A stretch of 64,000 bases of DNA from Berberis thunbergii (Eukaryota; Streptophyta; Magnoliopsida; Ranunculales; Berberidaceae), in the NCBI GenBank assembly GCA_003290165.1, contig QNQO01001152.1, forward strand, positions 278,021 through 342,020, given 5' to 3'. Positions within the stretch are counted from its first letter, which is position 1; the number at the start of each line of letters is the position of its first letter. A program made the position numbers and the translations under genes. The notes under the pieces are model-generated. The model saw only the letters and a program-made list of their open reading frames with translations. It ran no database searches and had not been told where the DNA came from. Below are positions 20,160 through 29,900 of this stretch, one piece after another.

Positions 20160-21058
20160 CGGTGTGAGGGGAAGGATCATGTCACTTGAAAAACTTGAAA
20201 TATATTCCATGTCTAATTTGGAGGATGGTCACCATTGGCATCATCATCTCAAACAAAGTGGAGGTGAACGCGATAAACAACAACCAGCAAAAGCAAAAAC
20301 AGAAGCAGCAAAGCTACTTTTCCCTTGCCTTAAAATGTTTGGATCTTCGATTTGTCCTAAATTGAGAGGAGAACCCTCGCCATCCTCTCTCGAATCTGTA
20401 ACAGTGAAGAAATGCAAGGAAAGTGTACCGGGATTCCAAGACCTCCCTTACCTTTCTTTCCTTGAAATTTATGACTTTGATGAGTTGGAATATTTCCAAC
20501 TTGGTACGCTTTGAAACCTTATTGCTCTCCAAGAGTTCATCATCAGGAAATGCTACAATGTTAAAGGCCTGCCAGAGGGATAGAAGAACCTCTCCTCTCT
20601 CACATCCCTTTATATATTTTTTATTGTAGACGCTTGCCAAAGCTGCAGAAGAGTTGTCTTATTGAGCTGCAATTGTCCATGGAGTAGGATTTTCCGCATC
20701 TGGTTGCCCTTCAAAGATTACACTTTGAATACTTACCCAAGTTGGCAAGTTTTCCAGAGGGTATAAAACAAGCGGTGAAGCTTCAAGTTTTATGTATCAA
20801 AGAATAGTTAGAACAAGTGATTGATGAACTTGCCTGATGGGATTGACACTCCAAAATCGATGGAGTGTTTGATGATTCAAGATTGGAATAAAAAAAGATC
20901 TGCCAGATCGAAGGGCTGCAACACCTCACATTTCTGAGAAACACTGAAAATGTGTGGATGTGATGTTGAACTTGAGAGAAGATGCAAGGACACTGGAGAA
21001 GACTGGTCCAAGATTTTCAATATTCAACATCTTCACATCAGCAGCAAAGAAGATTAGT
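20160..21058 (+). pseudogene. NLR (CC-NBS-LRR type) leucine-rich-repeat pseudogene, C-terminal end
   Basis: Conceptual translation gives irregular LRRs: SLEKLEIYSMSNLED, LFPCLKMFGSSICPKLRGEP, YLSFLEIYDFDELEYF, ALQEFIIRKCYNVKGLPEG, LPDGIDTPKSMECLMIQDW. It ends with ELERRCKDTGEDWSKIFNIQ, the characteristic extreme C-terminus of plant CNL immune receptors. No NB-ARC sequence is present. Stops (for example at 20512 and 20581) and frame changes break it. NLRs sense pathogen effectors in the cytoplasm; this is only a dead 3' fragment. Another scrap is at 24168-24297. Confidence 0.85.
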
Positions 21059-21548
21059 TGATCATAAGAACACTTTTTCATTTACAATTTCTTCCACGAC
21101 TTTTTTTTAGATAATTTAAGAGCAGTTCCATGTAAGTTACTTCAGTGTGTTCATTCGAATATCATAATTGCAAATATAGATTCTTATTGTATGTTAGATT
21201 GTTATTATCACCAAGGAAATCAACTCTTGATCGTTCTATTTCTAGTTTGTTGTGCTCATTTAAATGTGCTGTATCTTTTCCAAGTCCATCAATTGAAATT
21301 TGTCTGCGCCCCTCATATTTTTGAAGGATTAAAAAGCAGCAGCTAAAGGAGTGATCCTGGGGTGATGTTTTGGCCAAAACAAGATCCAACCATCAAAACA
21401 AAACATAGCTGGATCGAAACTCTGATTATTATTTCTCGGAAAATGATTTTTAAGACCTACTTTTTCACAAAATATATCATTTAGATATTGTAGTTGATGT
21501 AATGGCTAATTTGTACCTACCTTTGTACTCTTTTGACCAACAATGACT

Positions 21549-21791
21549 TTTTTTTGGAAAGCGAGTTGGGTTTTAAGGACCCCAAAACCTTTATACAAAA
21601 AAAAAAAAAAAATTCTCACAAGAAAGAGAATTCTAGTGAGAGTGAACATGATTACTAAGCCTATAGAAACCTTCAACTAGTATCGGCCAAAGAAGAAACC
21701 TCTTGTTTTTTTATCCCAGGTTAACTCATAAAGTTATAGAACGTCTTTACCCTTCCTAAACAAATAGAAAACATAATTTTATACTTTTATT
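21549..21791 (-). mobile_element. Small retro-insertion (SINE-like) in the left arm
   Basis: A 243-bp insertion flanked by the 13-bp direct repeat ACCAACAATGACT (21536-21548 and 21792-21804), absent from the partner arm at about 22730. It begins with a T run and GCGAGTTGGGTTTTAAGG, resembling the 3' part of the SINE at 23267-23545 (GCGAGCTGGGCTTTTAAGG), followed by an A tract at 21597-21614. It is read as a minus-strand, rearranged or truncated SINE; the family call is tentative. Confidence 0.6.
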
Positions 21792-22068
21792 ACCAACAAT
21801 GACTCTTTTATTAATAATTCTAATTTTTATTTTATTTTATTTTTTACCCTTAACCCCTCCTACCCCATGCCGCTGATAGGTATCGATATTAATTATTCTA
21901 ATTATGAGCAATCAATTATAAGTTTTCATTTACTGACAAATTAATCAAATTATTATGCTAAGATTTGGTAAACTTTTCATAATGTAGTTAATAATTATTA
22001 GAAATTTGGTTTTAATTATTTGATGAAATCAATTTGATTAACTTGTCATAAATATAATTAGAAAATTT

Positions 22069-22216
22069 TACAGGTACCCGTGCATTACCTTTCTTAATGA
22101 TGATTAAAAAATTGGTTTTAATTACCATTGTTTCTTATTTCATAATGTAGATAATAAAATCAGTTTTCCTACTATCAAAATTTGATTTCTTATTCTTCAA
22201 TGCATGGGTACCTGTA
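22069..22216. repeat. Inner inverted repeat, possible MITE
   Basis: TACAGGTACCCGTGCATT at 22069 is mirrored by AATGCATGGGTACCTGTA ending about 22218, 17 of 18 positions complementary. The 110 bp between are AT-rich. No convincing target duplication could be read. Confidence 0.6.
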
Positions 22217-22826
22217 AAGTAATATATTTTATTTTATGTCGCTATTTAGTCACAAGCTATCTACCACAGAGCATGATCATAGCCTTGGAGGTTAAATGGG
22301 AAGCAACATTGAATAAGATAATTTCATGTAAATTAAATAGTGACAAAAAATTTGACGCAACCATTAATTGAAACAAAAAAAATTGTTCTTCAAACTCAGA
22401 TATACCTCACAACCAGTCAAATCAAACGCATTCAAAGTGACAAAACATTCAAGAATAAAAAAAATGCTAACATGAAAATATCAATGTAGTCATTTATAGC
22501 TAACAAATGTCATAAAATAATTGTTCAAAACTGCAATTAAAGAACATGATAATATAAAAAACTAAAAATTAACAAAAAAACAATAATGATTAATGGGGTG
22601 GGAGGGGTTAAGGATTAAAAATAAGTAAAAATAACCAAAAAAAAAATTAGAATCATTAATAAAAGAATCATTCTTAGTCCTATAAGTTTACGAATTAACA
22701 TGGGTTAATGAAGTAGTCATTGTTGGTGATAAAAGTATAAAAGTAGTTACAAATTAACCATTACATCAACTACGGTATTTAAATTGTCTATTTTGTTAAA
22801 AAGTAGGCCTTAAAAGTCATTTTTCG

Positions 22827-23266
22827 ATTATTTTTTCACTATGGTGTATAAAACACAAGGTTATTAATCTCTCATACTGGTTAGTACAATGTTCACATTT
22901 GAAACCTTCCTTTGCATTTGCATCTCTTCCATGTAGTGTGACATACCTCTTCAGTCAATAGTAAAATTTGTAACCCCAAATCTAGAAAGCTAGGGATACT
23001 AGCCATTTTTTTGTCAGAGTTGGGGCTCTTTACACTTCTACCCCTTCTATACTTGATGTTTGTAATTGTGTTTTAAAGAGAATGGGTAAAAAGGTAAAAA
23101 AAAATCAACCTTGACTAAAAAATGGCTGATTGCCCTAATTGCTGCCTAGACGTACTTAATTTATAGACAAAAACAAAAAATCTGCTTGGGAATGAAAAGG
23201 AAATTCATGTACTTTGGAACTACACGTGTTTAACATGCCTTTCCAGTCTCACTATTGAGTATGTTA
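22827..23266. other. No recognisable gene
   Basis: AT-rich non-coding sequence without a convincing ORF or element boundary. It ends in the 13-bp target duplication of the next SINE. Confidence 0.4.
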
Positions 23267-23545
23267 ATTTTTTTAACGCGAGCTGGGCTTTTAAGGATCC
23301 CATAACCTATCAACTGAGCGACATATAGATCAACACCCATTAGAAAGTAACCATGCCGCAAGTGGGATTCGAAGCTAGGACGTAATTTTTTTTAAGGCGA
23401 ACTGGGCTTTTAAGGATCTCATAACCTATCAATTGGGCGACCTATAGGTCAACACCCATTAGAAAGTAATCATGCCGCAAGTGGGATTCGAAGCTAGGAC
23501 GTGGGGGATAAACCCACACAGCCCTAACCACTAGGCTATAACATC
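23267..23545 (-). mobile_element. tRNA-derived SINE with a partially duplicated 3' part
   Basis: Minus strand: A box TAGCCTAGTGGTTAGGGC, B box CTAGCTTCGAATCCCAC, T/A-rich end on the left. The ~118-bp 3' part (GCGAGCTGGGCTTTTAAGGA ... GGATTCGAAGCTAGGACGT) occurs twice in tandem, at 23275-23385 and 23398-23503, so the unit is one and a half SINEs. The target duplication ATTGMGTATGTTA lies at 23254-23266 and 23546-23558. Confidence 0.88.
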
Positions 23546-24167
23546 ATTGCGTATGTTATTACTAACGGTAGTTGCCAATATTCCAAAATTCTGTCATGTA
23601 GTAGAAGTCAATGGTGGACTATCAAAATTGTGACACTCGTATTCATGAACAATACAAACACTACAATCATTACATACTGAAAATGTTGCCCAGGTAACAG
23701 GTCTAAACATTTTTAGATTGTCTGTGCTCTTATACTACAACAATGAAATAAGTTTGTCAAATACAAGAATAAGAAGCTCTAGCTATATCAGCATATCAAG
23801 ACAATATTTTGTACACTTATTTCAGCTAGCCTTACCCAAACTAATTGGGTCGTGATATCGAACTTTTTCCATTTTCTGCACCTCCATGGGCTACAGCGGA
23901 ATACAATGAGTCAACTTCTGCAATTGGAATCACAAAATGTACATCAAAGAGCAATTATGAACTACAGAATTAAATTGTATGAAAAAAAATAGAAAACTCT
24001 CTACATTACAAAACCAAAGCAAGTAAAAACACGAAATGGAGTGACATTACGCCGAAATACATTACTTGAAATGCACAGTTAAATATTTTAACATTTTGAA
24101 TTTCCAAAGAAACATTCTCCAGTAAATCTTATTTCTCCAATCATTCCATCTTCATCTTTAATCTGAG
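23546..24167. other. No recognisable gene
   Basis: Non-coding by eye. No exon, tRNA or element end is supportable between the SINE target site and the LRR scrap. Confidence 0.4.
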
Positions 24168-24297
24168 AGGTTCCCAAAGCTGCAGAAGAGTTATCTTGTT
24201 AAGCTGAAAATCAGCTATTGCCCAGAGCTGGAATTCTCCATGGACAAGGATTATTTGGAATATTTGGTCTATAACCTAGTAATTGAATCTTGATCAC
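24168..24297 (+). pseudogene. NLR leucine-rich-repeat scrap
   Basis: Reads FPKLQKSYLVKLKISYCPEL then EFSMDKDYLEYL before a stop. CCAAAGCTGCAGAAGAGTT matches the NLR pseudogene at 20637-20656, so it is a second copy of the same LRR. Only ~40 codons survive. Confidence 0.65.
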
Positions 24298-24725
24298 TTT
24301 CTTTTTTGTTTTGCTGTTTATGTAAGTGTGCCCATTTATACTGAAAGCGTGTCATCAAATTTAGTTTTACTTGTTTGTAGACTAAGAAAGCAGGGGATCT
24401 GGAATGCTTGATTTTATTTTATCCGACTTAAGAAGCAGGGGAATTATTTTTTCTTAAAAACTGTTTGAATAGATCTCCACATGTCAAGTGCATAATCAGT
24501 TTGTATTATGAGTTCATTTTGTTGCATGTTTCTCAAGTAGAAACTTACATACCCATATGATGGGTGTCAGTCCATGAATTTTCTAGCAAAGTTGCATGTT
24601 TTAGATTTTGCATATAATTTGCTAGGTTATTGATATTCTTAAACTGAGGACATGCAGCAGGAGAGGTAGTTATTAAGTCGCAAAATAATTAATTAATTTA
24701 AAATAAAATTAAAATTAAAATTTAA

Positions 24726-24761
<36 letters not shown>

Positions 24762-24779
24762 CCTTGATCTGTTTGATTA
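24298..24779. other. No gene; long A tract at about 24730-24758
   Basis: AT-rich DNA ending in ATTAAAATTTAAAAATT and a run of ~29 A. The A run borders the LINE remnant on its right, but for a minus-strand LINE it is at the expected 5' to 3' end, so it may be its tail or an independent retro-insertion tail. Confidence 0.4.
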
Positions 24780-25375
24780 CATCCATGTTAGTAACTTTGT
24801 TCGATTTCAAGTTTTCACATATCGTAATGGATTTAAATCCAACTTTTCTTCACTGATATCGTCTCCATCACTGGCTTCCTCCATGGTTACAAGAGGAATG
24901 AATTTGTTCCATTCAAAGGCGTTTCAAGATCAGCCTCACTTCTTTGGTTAATACCCTTATTTCTATCTATAACATTCTTCACTGGCAACATACTATATGA
25001 GTTGTTCTCAATAGATACAAATGATGCATCTGGCTCTACCTATTCAATAGAGTTCATGTTTTCATGGTCAATAGTTGTCTCCTTATCATTAGTTCTTAGG
25101 GGGCTAGAGGGTGCGTCTTTCCTTCTACTTTTGAAAGTATGTTTACTGCTGGCTATCTCCCATCCCGCTTCTGGTTGAGCTTGGTTAGAAGATTTGTGTT
25201 TTTGACTTCTCTCCGGCCTTGTGGAATTGGTTTTGATTTATCCTTCTCTTGGAAGTCTTTTGGAGCACGTCCAAATCCAGCAAACGTTATGCATCTTGCA
25301 GGTTTTCAGGCATACTCCACTTCCACTATCATAATCTTCTCACCATTAATTGCAATCGAGATCTAGCTTAGAATT
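24780..25375 (-). mobile_element. LINE (L1-type) ORF1 remnant
   Basis: On the minus strand the segment reads ISINGEKIMIVEVEY, then PARCITFAGFGRAPKDFQEKD, resembling the V-E-Y-W-P-P-x-C-x-x-C region of plant L1 ORF1 (DUF4283 with zinc knuckle), followed by a lysine/serine-rich tail. Cysteines of the knuckle are partly lost and stops are present. Identity rests on this one motif and is moderate. Confidence 0.5.
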
Positions 25376-25516
25376 GGACGTGGATATCTCACCTCTTAAT
25401 AGGTCCGCCCCTGCCTCGCTCCCTAGAATGGGCGGGTTGGTTTAGAGGAGCCAAATACATATACATATATTATGGAGAATGTAGAGTACTGATATCAGAA
25501 TTAGCTATATATCGAG

Positions 25517-25662
25517 ATATAGTATGTCCATAATCCAATGTGACAGTCTAGAAAGATTGAAGAAGGATAGAACTAACCTTACCCTGCCAAAGAAGTGATT
25601 TAGCTGCGCCAAAATAGCATTCCAAAGCAAACTTGCCTCTTCATACCGAAACTTCTTGATAC
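25517..25662. repeat. Duplicated block, copy B (with 5005-5139)
   Basis: Partner of 5005-5139. Between 25663 and 25983 copy B is continuous non-coding sequence, whereas copy A carries the FBPase pseudogene at this point. Confidence 0.85.
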
Positions 25663-25983
25663 CAAGCCACTTCGCATCCTTAAATCACCATATTTCTACT
25701 CTAAATATCTCTCCAAAGCTTACCGTGAAGCTCCATCTTCTACATAGTAAAATCAATTAACCATCCTCTCTACAAGAACTTGCACCGTAGAAAATTAAAT
25801 TTCAGAGTAAATAATCAAATACCAATACGTTCTTGGATAACATACAAAACACCCATCCACCGTAGTTGTAGTTCAAGTCCCCCAACCCATATCCTCACAA
25901 GTGAAATCTCTATCTACTCCCGACTGCATATTACCTAATTTCTGATGATCAAAGTTGATAGTACCGTTGTTTTGGGGGTTTTC

Positions 25984-26772
25984 TCACTTCCTTGTGTATT
26001 TTTACCATTCATGTTTCACACAAAACCACATTTGCTGATTCCTCATCAAAGTACATCTTAATCTACTAGAAAATACCAAAAAATAAACCAAAAAGAAAAT
26101 CAAAAGAGGTTTAATATATAGATTGTGCACGCTCGTTCAAGATTAAGAGGGTGACTCTGCTGCAAGCTTTTCTATTGTAGGGTCAGCTTGGGAAAGAGTG
26201 GCTACCTCCTAGGCAAACTGGAGGAATGCTTGGTAACTTTTAAGGGTAGAGTGCAAATGGCAATTCCGTCCTTGGTGGCCGATTTCATGGCTTCTACTCC
26301 ATCCAAACACTTCAAAGGAAATAATGTGGAACAAAAAGTTGTACACAAAATGTCATGAATTCACTCAAAGCACAAGTAAACACAATTGTAGCTAAGTAAT
26401 TGACACAACAGGCTATCATTTTACATAAACTCTTTGCAAGACAATGTGGAAGCACACACAAACGAAATGACTGACAATCTCATCTTTGGTTCAGGCACTC
26501 TCTTTCGACAAAAATAAAGGATTCCATGTTTTGTCAATGGTCAACTTGTTTGAACTTGTGCAAAACAGTACAATCAAACAAATCTGTGAAGAATCAGCAC
26601 TCAATGGGCTTTTTATATTGATTACAATTTCACAAATTCCATTCCCCGCAACCAAACCAAACCACAATAGAACCCTCGAGCCCCTTGAAAAATCACAAAC
26701 CCACAATATACAAATACACAATAAGATGAAAAAAAACCAACCCATAAGAACCATTACAACCATTTGAAACCA
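25984..26772. repeat. Duplicated block, copy B (empty sites for copia and SINE)
   Basis: Matches 12994-13091, 18544-18912 and 19309-19440. It carries single copies of the copia target AAAAT (26080-26084) and the SINE target (26382-26397), so it preserves the pre-insertion state. 26428-26678 is unique to copy B. The block runs into the CLASP stop region. Confidence 0.87.
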
Positions 26773-26785
26773 ACGAACAGACTGT

Positions 26786-26947
26786 CTACCCATGGTTAGC
26801 ATCCATGGCAGTGCCAGACCTTGCCTGTGAAATCCTGTTGGCATATATGGTGACTAATTGCAGTTGTGTACTATTAAGCCCTTCCAAGTACGGTAAAAAT
26901 GCCTTTCCTAGCATTATATAGACGTCCACTAAACAAAAGACTACAGT
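26786..26947 (-). CDS. CLASP: CLASP last exon with stop
   Basis: Acceptor CTGCAG. Encodes [20 protein letters not shown] then [20 protein letters not shown] and [13 protein letters not shown], ending TAG at 26786-26788. This is the conserved CLASP C-terminus. The 3' flank overlaps duplicated-block copy B. Confidence 0.95.
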   Translation of the reverse strand, partial: TVVFCLVDVYIMLGKAFLPYLEGLNSTQLQLVTIYANRISQARSGTAMDANHG

Positions 26948-29900
26948 CTGCAGACAAGCCAAAAAGAAAATTATAAACATCAAGACAATAATAGGATAAT
27001 TGAAAACATATGAAAACTATTGATGCCATGATTACATAAAAAAAATTCAAGAAAACTTCCACACAAACATTTCAGGTCCACAGAAAGGCTGCAATTTCAA
27101 CTATAATCCTTAATAATGATATGACCCCTCTTGCTTATCCAAACTTTAGAATTTAAGTTTTAATTATAGATTAGATGGAGTAGCACACAAACTTACCAAT
27201 TTCAAAATTGGCTGCAGAAACAATTTTCCCATGATGTTAATGTCATAACTTTACATTGACCTTTCCATGGCATGTACAGAAGTACTAGTCTTTCGTATTT
27301 ACATAGATTTAAACATCATGGAACACTTAGATTTTTTTGTGTCCTGCCTATTATGTTGAAAACCTCAGAAACCAGCTTATGTGCACACCATGAAGCAAAA
27401 TTTAAGGCCATGGCAATGGTGCAGCCATGAGAACCTCCAATGGTCCTTCCTACATGAGAAGGTTACACTAGTGTAACCTTTGTAACAATGCCATGACCAT
27501 GTGTTGTAGTGTCCGATACGAGCACCGGGTGTCTTTCACATCGACTAGAAAATAGACAAATACAAGGACACACATATACCTGCATTTTATCATTTTTCCA
27601 GGTATAAACTCCACTTTGTTGTCAACTTTTTTCCTTGTTAGACCAAAATTGCTACTCACATATTGTTATCTCGTGGTGATCCTTGAAGCACGGATACTAC
27701 ATTTACCTCATAGTGTCTGTGTGCGGACACCGTCTCAAACATGATACTCCTTGAACACTTTCCCAAATCCTTTTCTTAAGAAAAACACAAGGTTGGGCAC
27801 TTTTCGCATAATCTTTATGGTCATGATCATCAAGTTGCATTTTTATAAAGACTGGCCAATTGGCTTGGTAATCAAGATTACTAATTATATCCATTTGTTT
27901 TTATTATAATATGATAATATGTATGAAAAAGTGAGAAACTTACTTATTCAAAGTTCATATTAATATTCTATGCAATTACATTGTTAATCGAACCCCAATT
28001 GGTTAAAGAGTAATATGAGATTCATCGGGATTAATCAAAATTAATTAACCTATATTTTATAAACATATTTTCTTTATCCTTCAAAGTAATATGTTTACTT
28101 CAAGAAAAATAAAATTAATGTGTATCGAAGTAGTATGCATCACTTGTCACAATTTAACGCAAATTATAACAAAATTTGGATTTCAATGTCAGATAAGGTC
28201 TGACTTCATATTATTTAGTTTTGCTTATTATTCTTTTGGTTGTTCCTCTCTCTTCTCTTGGTATATAGATTGATCATTCTTTCTCTCTAGCCTCCTCACA
28301 CTCTTTGCCTTAGGGGTAGGTATTAACGAGGCAAGGTAAAAAAAAATTTAAACATAACCTTTTTTCTCATTTGTTTATAACACATTGTCATAGAGTGATA
28401 AATCGGTGAGTTTTGAAAGTAATTAATCGATAAATTCTTAAAACATTCGCCGATTACTCGACCACGAGATTATTCAATGATTAACTCAAAAATCGTAATG
28501 CTCTACTAGAGAGGAGTTTAATCAAGGACTAATCACTGATTTAATAACATAATCCATTATTATTAATAAAGAATATAAATGAATTATTATTTTAATATCA
28601 TGTCCTGACCGCATAAGTGCTTTAGTTGTTTTTTTCCTGTCGTGTCACCGTATCACAATACCCGTGTTCATGCCCATGCAGTGTAGGTTGTAATCCATAA
28701 TATAAAGAATTGGAACCTTCACAAGATATGTGAAGAATTGAAGATCTAAGAGCGTTCCAAACAGATAATTGAGCATCAACTGTGTAGGACATTTTTTTCC
28801 TAAGACCTTGTTGCATAGTTGAAATATGAGGTGAAAACTCAAAGGCAAGGCAAAACATTCCCAAACAGCCTCAAGGCTAGCTTCTAAGCCATGTTTGGTT
28901 CACACGATTTTTGTGCAAATGAACATGTTTCAACGAAAACTTGCCAGTCTTTAGCGTTTGGTTGCATTACATAACTCATTTCCTTGAAAGCATCACAAAA
29001 TCCCATTTTCATTTCTTTGATACCCCAAAGATCTGAGTTTCCATAAAAGAGAAAGAAATGCTACTAAAGAATGAACATGAAAAGTTTGTCATTGGCATAT
29101 GTTATCGCACAACTTGAGGTGTATGGTTTATAGTTTGGTCCATTTCTTGTGCTTATCTAATGATTACTGTTATCAGGATGTAGAATGCATATATGAAAAC
29201 TCAGAAAAGCTTTATCGTTTCATCTAATTATGGAACAATGCTTTCGATACTGTAATATTAGATTTCAAGTGGGGTGAGTTTTGTGTACCTTTTTCAATTT
29301 ATTATATATTCATACAAATATTAGTCAAATTTCCTGTTCGAAGGTAAACAAGATGTATAACTCCTAAAGTTGAGTTGGTTAAAATAAATTTGACTTCGAC
29401 TTGGTCCTATGATATAACAAACAAGAACGTTATTTGAGTGAGAGGGAGGTGCATTTAATAGGGAAGTAGGGTGCAAAACTTTGTTAGTTTGAAAAAATCT
29501 TTAGACAATATAGACAACAGATATACCTTCCGAACATCCGCACTCTGGTTCCCAAATGCATCAAAAAGTGCAGGCAGAAATAAAGGCAACCGAGCAACTA
29601 GTTCTTCTTGTGATAGTTGACCAACAATCTGAGACAGGCAGAATGTAACATTAGCAGCAAAACAAGGCACATATACAAATCATACACCCAGTTTTCTAGA
29701 AGGTTAACTTAATTGCTTTTGTTTGGACAGATACTAAAGCTAGCTAGCATAGTTGTATCAGTTAAGCGCATAACTGTTCATACAATAAAAAGGTAGAAAT
29801 GTAACAAGTTTATTTGCACATAGGAAGTGACTAATCATGGCAAAATACAAGGAGTTTTGGGAACATTGCTGCCGAAGAATGGTCTTTACTACAAACAAGG

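Larger units (their letters stand above)
21436..22826. mobile_element. Long-armed inverted-repeat element (MULE-like), with nested insertions
   Basis: The left arm (from GGAAAATGATTTTTAAGACCTAC, 21448) and the right arm (complement of GTAGGCCTTAAAAGTCATTTTTC, ending 22818) are inverted copies over ~240 bp, continuing through TGTAGTTGATGTAATGG, ACCAACAATGACT and CCTTAACCCCTCC. Similar flanks GATTATTATTTC and GATTATTTTTTC may be a ~9-11 bp target duplication, favouring Mutator-like. The interior is AT-rich and non-coding. The left arm is split at 21549-21791, and the core holds another palindrome. Confidence 0.75.

Noticed and set aside
23480..23545. Possible tRNA gene (A- and B-box-like words)
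   Set aside because: No cloverleaf can be drawn. The flanking target duplication and T/A-rich tail show a tRNA-derived SINE. The same applies to 19271-19292 and 35160-35250.
25139..25366. Plus-strand 75-codon open frame
   Set aside because: Antisense of the LINE ORF1 remnant, which explains the sequence better.
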